Source: DASYHS01 sp035998295
GTDB taxonomy: Bacteria; Pseudomonadota; Alphaproteobacteria; Azospirillales; Azospirillaceae
DNA length: 8,748 nt
Reading direction: 5' to 3'
NCBI RefSeq assembly: GCF_035998295.1
Contig: NZ_DASYHS010000019.1
Span: 1-8,748, forward strand
The notes under the pieces are model-generated. The model did no database searches and had not been told where the DNA came from. It saw only the letters and a list, made by a program, of their open reading frames with translations. Each line of letters begins with the position of its first letter. Position 1 is the first letter of the stretch. Position numbers and translations under genes: made by a program. Shown piece after piece: positions 6,401-8,748 of the stretch.

Positions 6401-7879
6401 CCGCCGGTCGTCGAGGTGGAGGAGGAGGGGCGGGGGCCCGATGCCGATCCGCAGGTGGCGGGCCTGGGCAGCCGCAACCTCGCCTACGTGATCTATACCT
6501 CCGGCTCCACCGGGGCGCCCAAGGGCGTCATGGTCGAGCACGGCTCCCTCGTGAACCGGCTGTCGAGCACGGCGGGCCGGCTCGGCGTCGGGCCCGACGA
6601 CGTGTTCGCGGCCATCGCGCCGATCTCCTTCGACATCAGCTGCCTCGAGCTCTGGCTGCCGCTGGCCTGGGGGTTCAGGACCGCGATCGCCGACCGGCCG
6701 ACCGCCGTCGACGGGGAGGCCCTGGGCGATTTTCTCGACCGGAGCGGAGCCTCGATCGTCCAGGCCACCCCCGGCACGTGGCGCCTGCTCGCCCGTGGCG
6801 GCGGCCGCCGCAAGCGGCCGTTCAAGGCCCTGTGCGGCGGCGAGGCCCTGCCCGGCGACGTACGCGACTACCTGCTGGCCGCAAGCACCGAGGCATGGAA
6901 CGTGTACGGGCCGACGGAGACCACGGTCTGGTCGACCGAGGCCCGCATCGAGGCGTCGGACCTGCCCCTCGACCATGTCGGCCGCCCGGTCGCGAACACG
7001 CGGGTCTACCTGCTGGACGCGGCGATGGAGCCGGTGCCCGTCGGCGTGGCGGGCGAGATCTGCATCGGCGGCCCCTGCGTGGCGCGGGGGTACCAAAGCC
7101 GTCCGGAACTGACCGCCGAGCGCTTTGTCGCGAGCCCGTTCGTCGACGGCGACCGGCTGTACCGGACCGGCGACCTCGGCCGCTGGCTGCCGGACGGGAA
7201 CATCGAGTTCCTGGGCCGCAACGACTTCCAAGTCAAGATCCGGGGCTTCCGGATCGAGCTGGGCGAGATCGAGGCACGGCTGCTGGAGCATCCCGGCGTG
7301 CGCGAGGCCGTGGTGCTGGCGCGCGAGGACCAGCCCGGCGACACGCGGCTCGTCGCGTATCATGCCGGGACGGCGGAGCCTTCGTCCCTGCGCGAGCATC
7401 TTGCTTCGGTCCTGCCGGACTACATGGTGCCGGCCGCCTATGTCCGGCTCGACGCGCTGCCGCTGACGCCGAACGGCAAGGTGGACCGCAAGGCGCTGCC
7501 GGCCCCGGAGGGCGGGGCCTTCGTCTCCCGGGACTACGTGGTCCCGGTCGGTGCCGCCGAGGAGGCGCTGGCGGCGATCTGGGGCGACGTGCTGGGCCTG
7601 GAGCGGGTCGGCCGCAACGACGACTTCTTCGATCTCGGCGGTCACTCCCTGCTGGCGGTGCGCGTGGTCTCCAGGATCCGCCAGGATCTTGGCATCGATG
7701 TCGGCGTCAGGGCGGTGTTCGATGCGCCGACGGTCGCGGGCATGAGGTCGTGGCTGGCCGCGTCCAGCAAGGCCGAGCTCGACCGCTACGAGCAGGCGTC
7801 CGCCCTGCTGGCGGCGGAGCTGGAGCAGATGTCCGACGACGAAATCCTCGCCCGCCTTCAAGAGCTCGGGGTCAAATAG
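1..7879 (+). CDS. Non-ribosomal peptide synthetase, 5'-truncated (MT/A-T-E/C-A-T-E/C-A-T)
   Basis: The reading frame is open from the left edge (first whole codon at base 2) to TAG at 7877-7879, giving 2625 visible residues. The GTG at base 32 lies inside a conserved methyltransferase block, so it is not the start; the true start is upstream. Domains in order: C-terminal half of an embedded methyltransferase, the A9/A10 end of the interrupted adenylation domain, T1, E/C1, A2, T2, E/C2, A3, T3 and a helical tail. All three carrier domains keep the GGHS phosphopantetheine site (Ser codons 1109, 4415, 7646), and A2 and A3 keep the YTSGSTG loop and A10 lysine, so the line looks functional. No thioesterase or separate epimerase domain is present, so the chain must pass to another protein. 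This is a cytoplasmic multimodular enzyme that extends a peptide by thiotemplate chemistry. The NRPS assignment is certain; the product is unknown. Confidence 0.97.
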   Translation, partial: TGLAAGSFDAVVLNSVVQYFPDGEYLLRVLSGALGVLRPGGTLFVGDVRNRDLQECFYGSVALSRAEDELPVDALRRRVSRAIRQEKELVIAPRFFRLLPGALPGVGGVEVLLKQGGGDNELTRYRYDVAIRTGAPAGVAESETVLAWGADALGALERALRTGAAPVIRVSGVPNRRLARDLGVLRRLREAEGELTAGALKVAGEAASQAGATPEQFRALGARHGYEAEATWTPGADGTCFDVVMTDRRAAANRPAAPVEEGDPLDHLNDPLAARLKSAVLTELKADLTEVLPEHMVPSAFISIDVLPLTRSGKLDRKALPPPDGEAFASRSYEPPVGRVEETLAGIWAEVLGLERVGRHDNFFDLGGHSLLAVRVLERMRREGLRGDVRMLFAAPSLSGLAAEVATGEAAVAVPANLIPRDCTAITPDLLPLVSLSQEEIDRVVATVPGGAANVQDIYPLAPLQEGILFHYLMAEAGDAYLMAVLMGFADRARFDGYLAALNAVVARHDILRTGVVWEELSEPVQVVRRHARLEVEEVVLDPRDGDVAEQMRRRFDPRHYRLDVRRAPTMRLAVAFDPVHDRWVAVWLLHHLCSDHTTMEVMLAEVQAHLLGRVDALPAPLPFRNFVAQARRGLSQEEHEAFFRSMLDDVDEPTAPFGLLDVLGDGSGIAEARRQVEAGLSRRLRTAARALKVSPASLMHVAWGQVVARTSGRRDPVFGTVLFGRMQGGEGADRVMGLFLNTLPVRLRLGGASAQDCVVETHRLLGELMRHEHAPLALAKRCSALSAQAPLFTSLFNFRYTPRSERVDAERLEAWTGIDHISVEDRTNYPLTVSVDDFGADFALSVQVGGGVSAERVCAMMHRALETLVEALERRPSTPMGELDALPPEERHRLLVERNDTAAAYPQDRCIHELVEDQVAATPDATALAWEGGSLSYAELNARANRLAHHLRSCGVRPDDRVAICVERSPEMIVGLLAIMKAGGAYLPLDPAYPTDRLAFMLQDSAPVAALTHEAARATLEAAMESLAEPVPTLDLVADAQKWADRPAGNPRRGDVGLTGKNIVYITYTSGSTGKPKGIMQEHDGVADRLMWLQDTYGMSVGDVVPAKTTFCFDDSAFEFFWTLSTGAKLVITRPDAQKDPGYLVDLAIREGVTVMHFVPAVLAGFLEQPAVSACTTPRLAFCSGEELPVSMMRRFWSELPQAALHNLYGPSEAAVDATAWACDRDGLENGLWDRPGAPIGRAIKNVRIYLLDEWMEPVPEGIAGEIHVGGAGVARGYQNRPELTAERFVASPFVDGDRLYKTGDLGRYLPDGNIEFLGRNDFQVKIRGFRIELGEIEARLLEHPGVREAVVLAREDQPGDKRLVAYYAGAPEPSSELASELASLREHLSSALPDYMVPAAYVRLDALPLAPNGKVDRKALPAPDGEAFAFQAYEAPAGPAEEALARIWAEVLGVERVGRRDNFFDLGGHSLLAVRVLERMRREGLHGDVRMLFAAPTLSDLAAEVATGEATVAVPANPIPEGCTAITPDLLPLARLSQEEIDRIVAAVPGGAANIQDIYPLAPLQEGILFHHLMAEAGDAYLMRSLARFAGRDRLDAYVAAIQAMIARHDVLRTGVLWEGLPEPVQVVRRHAVLEVEEVVLDPRDGDVAEQLWARFDPRHYRLDLRRAPMMRLAVARDLDRGRWVAVWLLHHLCTDHTSVDVMLAEIQAHMLGRPDALPAPLPFRNFVVQARQRTDAAEREAFFRSLLGDVDEPTAPFGLLDVLGDGSGIAEARRPIEAGLSRRLRAAARALKVSPASLMHVAWGQVAARTSGRRDPVFGTVLFGRMQGGEGADRVMGLFLNTLPVRLRLGEASARDCVAEAHHLLGELMRHEHAPLTFVRQCSALASQAPLFTSLFNYRYIDRVEQADADAARAWEGIEHLRNEERTNYPLTVSVNDYGEDFTLVAQVGGGVSPDRVCAMMHRALETLAEALEQASPVPVGRLDVLPPDERRRLLAEWNDTAAPWPEGRCVHELFEAQVRRNPAMTAVVHGERSLSYGELNARANRVAHRLLALGVKPDDRVAVCVERSPEMVVGLLGILKAGGAYVPLDLAHPAERLAYVLRDCAPVAALTHGPARAVLEAAMGGLAARPPVVEVEEEGRGPDADPQVAGLGSRNLAYVIYTSGSTGAPKGVMVEHGSLVNRLSSTAGRLGVGPDDVFAAIAPISFDISCLELWLPLAWGFRTAIADRPTAVDGEALGDFLDRSGASIVQATPGTWRLLARGGGRRKRPFKALCGGEALPGDVRDYLLAASTEAWNVYGPTETTVWSTEARIEASDLPLDHVGRPVANTRVYLLDAAMEPVPVGVAGEICIGGPCVARGYQSRPELTAERFVASPFVDGDRLYRTGDLGRWLPDGNIEFLGRNDFQVKIRGFRIELGEIEARLLEHPGVREAVVLAREDQPGDTRLVAYHAGTAEPSSLREHLASVLPDYMVPAAYVRLDALPLTPNGKVDRKALPAPEGGAFVSRDYVVPVGAAEEALAAIWGDVLGLERVGRNDDFFDLGGHSLLAVRVVSRIRQDLGIDVGVRAVFDAPTVAGMRSWLAASSKAELDRYEQASALLAAELEQMSDDEILARLQELGVK
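406..780 (+). other. Spacer between embedded methyltransferase and A9/A10 segment
   Basis: About 125 residues separate the methyltransferase from the resumed adenylation domain. The stretch is rich in Ala, Arg and Glu, probably mostly helical, and contains RALGARHGYEAEATW (bases 653-697) followed by a DGTCFDVVMTDR segment. My recollection is that MT-interrupted A domains carry a comparable spacer with a 'GY-E--W' block at this point. It has no independent catalytic motif that I recognise. It is continuous with its neighbours in the same frame and is not a separate gene. Confidence 0.6.
781..990 (+). other. C-terminal subdomain of adenylation domain A1 (A9-A10), resumed after the MT insertion
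   Basis: The A9 motif is LPEHMVP (bases 875-895) and the A10 motif contains SGKLDRK, with the catalytic lysine codon at 941-943. This shows that the upstream adenylation domain is interrupted by the methyltransferase and finishes here. The A3-A5 region that chooses the amino acid lies before the window, so the substrate of module 1 cannot be read. Compared with A2 and A3, motif A9 has EH for DY and A10 has RSGKL for PNGKV, both tolerated variations. Confidence 0.9.
998..1240 (+). other. Peptidyl carrier (thiolation) domain T1
   Basis: The motif DNFFDLGGHSLL surrounds the phosphopantetheine-accepting serine (codon 1109-1111). The domain starts near the EETLAGIWAEVLGLE helix and ends near MLFAAPSLSGLAAEV. 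It holds the residue selected by A1 and is the expected substrate site of the embedded methyltransferase. It is followed directly by the linker of E/C1. Confidence 0.95.
1270..2655 (+). other. Condensation domain, dual E/C type, first copy (degenerate N-terminal His motif)
   Basis: The domain opens with the linker ITPDLLPLVSLSQEEIDR and then DIYPLAPLQEGILF, typical of dual epimerisation/condensation domains. The N-terminal signature of that class is HH[I/L]xxxxGD; here it reads HYLMAEAGD (bases 1412-1438), so the second histidine is tyrosine. The condensation motif is HHLCSDH (1772-1792): both histidines and the aspartate of HHxxxDG are kept, with His in place of Gly. Other landmarks are RHDILRTGVVW and the FGTVLFGRMQGG block. 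It should join the module 1 chain on T1 to the residue on T2. Condensation activity is likely; epimerisation is doubtful because of the His-to-Tyr change. A plain DCL domain is the alternative class. Confidence 0.85.
3752..4128 (+). repeat. Duplicated A6-A8 segment of A2 (matches 7007-7383 of A3)
   Basis: From YLLD..MEPVP through A8 and the HPGVREAVVLAREDQPGD block, A2 and A3 are almost identical in protein and very similar in DNA, at offset 3255. Sequence upstream of this, the substrate-selecting core, is strongly diverged, so similarity resumes rather abruptly near 3752/7007. Confidence 0.85.
4129..4152 (+). repeat. Perfect 12-base tandem duplication in the A8-A9 linker of A2
   Basis: The 12-mer gtccgaactggc occurs twice head to tail and encodes the repeat SELASELAS. 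The same linker in A3 goes directly from EPSS to LREH, so A2 is 8 residues longer exactly here. The insertion is in frame and in a surface linker, so it is probably harmless; slipped-strand duplication is the simplest origin. Confidence 0.85.
4304..4540 (+). other. Peptidyl carrier (thiolation) domain T2
   Basis: The motif DNFFDLGGHSLL carries the phosphopantetheine serine at codon 4415-4417. The domain is nearly identical to T1 at protein level and sits exactly 3306 bases after it. It receives the serine-like residue activated by A2 and passes the chain to E/C2. Confidence 0.95.
4565..5960 (+). other. Condensation domain, dual E/C type, second copy (intact signature)
   Basis: The linker ITPDLLPLARLSQEEIDR and DIYPLAPLQEGILF lead into HHLMAEAGD (bases 4718-4744), a full match to the HH[I/L]xxxxGD signature of dual E/C domains. 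The condensation motif is HHLCTDH (5078-5098), again with His where HHxxxDG has Gly. No separate epimerase domain occurs in the protein, so this domain is predicted both to epimerise the residue on T2 to the D form and to condense it with the residue on T3. It aligns with E/C1 without any net indel, and long stretches are identical at DNA level. Assignment to the dual class rests on this one motif plus overall resemblance; phylogeny was not run. Confidence 0.87.
5996..7505 (+). other. Adenylation domain A3, probably glycine-activating
   Basis: Motifs seen are LSYGELNARANRVA, A2 at LGILKAGGAYVPLD, A3 YTSGSTGAPKG (bases 6494-6526), A4 FDISCLE (6629-6649), A5 NVYGPTETT, A7 YRTGDL, A8 GRNDFQVKIRGFRIELGEIE and A10 NGKVDRK (Lys codon 7478-7480). 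The pocket residues 235 to 331, aligned by eye to GrsA, read D I L Q L G V V W. This is close to the recalled glycine code DILQLGLIW, with conservative changes at 322 and 330. Its selecting core is clearly different from A2, while the A8-A10 part is almost the same sequence. It loads T3. Glycine fits the LCL condensation domain that starts the next protein, since glycine has no D form. Confidence 0.92.
7007..7383 (+). repeat. Duplicated A6-A8 segment of A3 (matches 3752-4128 of A2)
   Basis: This is the partner copy at offset 3255. The offset is 51 bases smaller than in the E/C part, the net length difference built up in the variable A core. After the tandem repeat in A2 the offset falls further, to 3231. 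Confidence 0.85.
7535..7755 (+). other. Peptidyl carrier (thiolation) domain T3
   Basis: The motif DDFFDLGGHSLL has its phosphopantetheine serine at codon 7646-7648. The N-terminal half resembles T1 and T2, but after the serine the sequence changes to VVSRIRQDLGIDVGVRAVFDAPTV in place of the ERMRREGL..DVRMLFAAP type seen in T1 and T2. That second half is the side that contacts the next condensation domain. The difference fits T3 donating to an LCL domain on another protein, whereas T1 and T2 donate to E/C domains in cis. Confidence 0.94.
7760..7876 (+). other. C-terminal helical tail, candidate docking element
   Basis: After T3 the protein does not continue into a thioesterase or epimerase. 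It ends in about 39 residues that look helical and acidic, including LAAELEQMSDDEILARLQEL, followed by GVK and the stop. A short motif of the MSDDEILA kind at the end of an NRPS subunit is typical of C-terminal docking peptides that hand the chain to the next subunit. The partner would be the N-terminal leader of the downstream gene. Docking is inferred from position and composition only. Confidence 0.5.
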
Positions 7880-7884
7880 CCATG
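7877..7884 (+). other. Stop/start junction of the two synthetase genes
   Basis: The TAG stop (7877-7879) is followed by CC and then the ATG of the next gene (7882-7884). There is no room for a promoter or terminator. Upstream there is only a weak purine-rich run, gagctcgggg, about 10 bases before the ATG and inside the first gene. Translational coupling and co-transcription are the simplest reading. Confidence 0.85.
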
Positions 7885-8748
7885 GACGACCGCTTTCCAC
7901 CCGCCGCTCCGGCTTCCGATCCCGCGCTGCGCGCCCGCCTGCGGAACCTGCTCATGGCCAGGAAGGCGGAGCAGTGGCAGGACGCGCCGATCGGGCGCGC
8001 CGGAGAGGACCGGGACCGCCCGTCCTTCGCGCAGCAGCGGGTGTGGTTCCTGGCCCGGATGGGCGGCGGTGCCGGCGAGGCCTATCACGTCCCGCTGGGC
8101 TTCCGCATGCGCGGCGACCTGGACGGCGCCGCGCTCCGCCGGGCGCTCGACCGCATCGCGGACCGGCACGAGGCCCTGCGCACGACCTTCGCCGACGACG
8201 GCGGCGAGCCCCGACTGCACGTCGGCGTCCCGGGCCGGGGCTTCGAGCTGCGTTCGGACGACCTCTCGGGCATGGCCGACCCGGAGGCCGCGCTCGACGC
8301 GCTGATGGCGCAGGAGCAGGCGCTGCCCTTCGACCTGGAGCGCGGGCCCCTGGCCCGGGGCCGGCTGGTCCGGCTGGCGGATGAGGACCACGTGCTGCTG
8401 GTCACCCTGCACCACATCGTCTCCGACGGCTGGTCGATAGGCGTGCTGGCCCGGGAGCTGGGCGCGCTGTACCGCGCCTATGCGCAAGGCGGCGGCGACC
8501 CGCTGGAGCCGCTGGCGGTGCAGTATGCCGACTACGCGGCCTGGCAGCGGCGATGGCTGTCGGGCGACGCGCTGGAGCGCCAGGCCGCCTATTGGCGCGA
8601 GACGCTGTCCGGCGCGCCGCCCCTGCTGGAGCTGCCGACCGACCGGCGGCGGCCGGCGCAGCAGGACTATGCCGGCGGCTTCGTGCGCCTGGACCTGGAC
8701 GAGGCGCTGACGGCGAAGCTGAAGGCGCTGGGCCAGCGGCACGGGACG
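7882..8748 (+). CDS. Non-ribosomal peptide synthetase, 3'-truncated, begins with LCL condensation domain
   Basis: The frame opens at ATG 7882, two bases after the previous stop, and runs unbroken off the right edge (289 codons seen). Residues 1-45 form a leader with a likely helix (LRARLRNLLMARKAEQ), possibly a docking segment for the upstream tail. The condensation domain follows: C1 SFAQQRVWFL (residues 48-57), C2 RHEALRTTF (about 96-104), C3 HHIVSDGWS with the catalytic second histidine (177-185) and C4 YADYAAWQR (about 215-223). The C1 and C3 forms are those of LCL domains, which join an L or achiral donor to an L acceptor. This fits a donor ending in the predicted glycine of module 3. 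The domain is cut just before its later motifs. It clearly differs from the E/C domains upstream. A later ATG at residue 25 would remove much of the leader, so the first ATG is preferred. Confidence 0.96.
   Translation, partial: MDDRFPPAAPASDPALRARLRNLLMARKAEQWQDAPIGRAGEDRDRPSFAQQRVWFLARMGGGAGEAYHVPLGFRMRGDLDGAALRRALDRIADRHEALRTTFADDGGEPRLHVGVPGRGFELRSDDLSGMADPEAALDALMAQEQALPFDLERGPLARGRLVRLADEDHVLLVTLHHIVSDGWSIGVLARELGALYRAYAQGGGDPLEPLAVQYADYAAWQRRWLSGDALERQAAYWRETLSGAPPLLELPTDRRRPAQQDYAGGFVRLDLDEALTAKLKALGQRHGT

Noticed and set aside
7756..7879. A thioesterase or terminal epimerase domain at the end of protein 1
   Set aside because: Only about 40 residues follow T3, with no GxSxG motif or epimerase signature; the chain must continue on another protein.
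7860..7884. A promoter or terminator between the two genes
   Set aside because: The gap is 2 bases, with no hairpin followed by a T-run and no recognisable -35/-10 pair.
7858..8742. Long minus-strand open frame of 294 codons opposite the second gene
   Set aside because: It mirrors a clear condensation domain on the + strand. Its composition (Gln, Arg, Val, Gly rich) matches no family I know and is what high-GC DNA gives in an antisense frame.
1..8748. A non-NRPS novel system hidden in the window
   Set aside because: Every base except the 2-base gap belongs to two readable synthetase frames with ordered domains. I found no tandem array, inverted-repeat element or unexplained conserved block.

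Overview
The whole window is part of a non-ribosomal peptide synthetase (NRPS) locus read on the + strand. It holds two incomplete genes: the 3' 7.9 kb of one very large synthetase, open at the left edge, and the first 289 codons of a second synthetase, open at the right edge. They are separated by 2 bases and are almost certainly one operon. I see no RNA gene, mobile element, CRISPR array, promoter or terminator, and no intergenic space that could hold one.

The DNA is very GC-rich, with G or C at nearly all third codon positions. The two internal condensation domains resemble the dual epimerisation/condensation (E/C) type known from proteobacterial NRPSs. A high-GC proteobacterium (alpha or beta) is therefore the best guess; the sequence does not fix the genus.

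Layout of protein 1, from N to C terminus: the C-terminal half of a methyltransferase (MT) domain embedded in an adenylation domain; a spacer; the C-terminal part of that same A domain (A9 and A10 motifs); T1; E/C1; A2; T2; E/C2; A3; T3; a short helical tail. There is no thioesterase and no separate epimerase domain. Protein 2 begins with a helical leader and then an LCL-type condensation domain with an intact HHxxxDG motif.

Working model (inference from motifs): module 1 loads and probably N-methylates an unknown amino acid. Module 2 loads a serine-like residue (nine-residue pocket DDFHFSLVD, a variant of the serine code DVWHFSLVD). Module 3 probably loads glycine (DILQLGVVW). E/C2 would turn the serine-like residue to the D form. 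E/C1 has lost one histidine of the dual-domain signature, so the N-methylated residue before it may stay L. Glycine is achiral, which fits the LCL domain that opens protein 2. The fragment built here would be X(N-Me)-D-Ser-like-Gly, handed to protein 2.

The most informative structural signal is internal duplication. The stretch from A9/A10 of one module to the start of the next A domain occurs twice at a constant offset of 3306 bases with no net indel, including perfect matches of 69 and 59 bases. Only the substrate-selecting core of the A domains has diverged strongly. I find no sign of a wholly new class of system; the points worth a second look are the unusual pocket, the degenerate E/C motif and the mosaic duplication.
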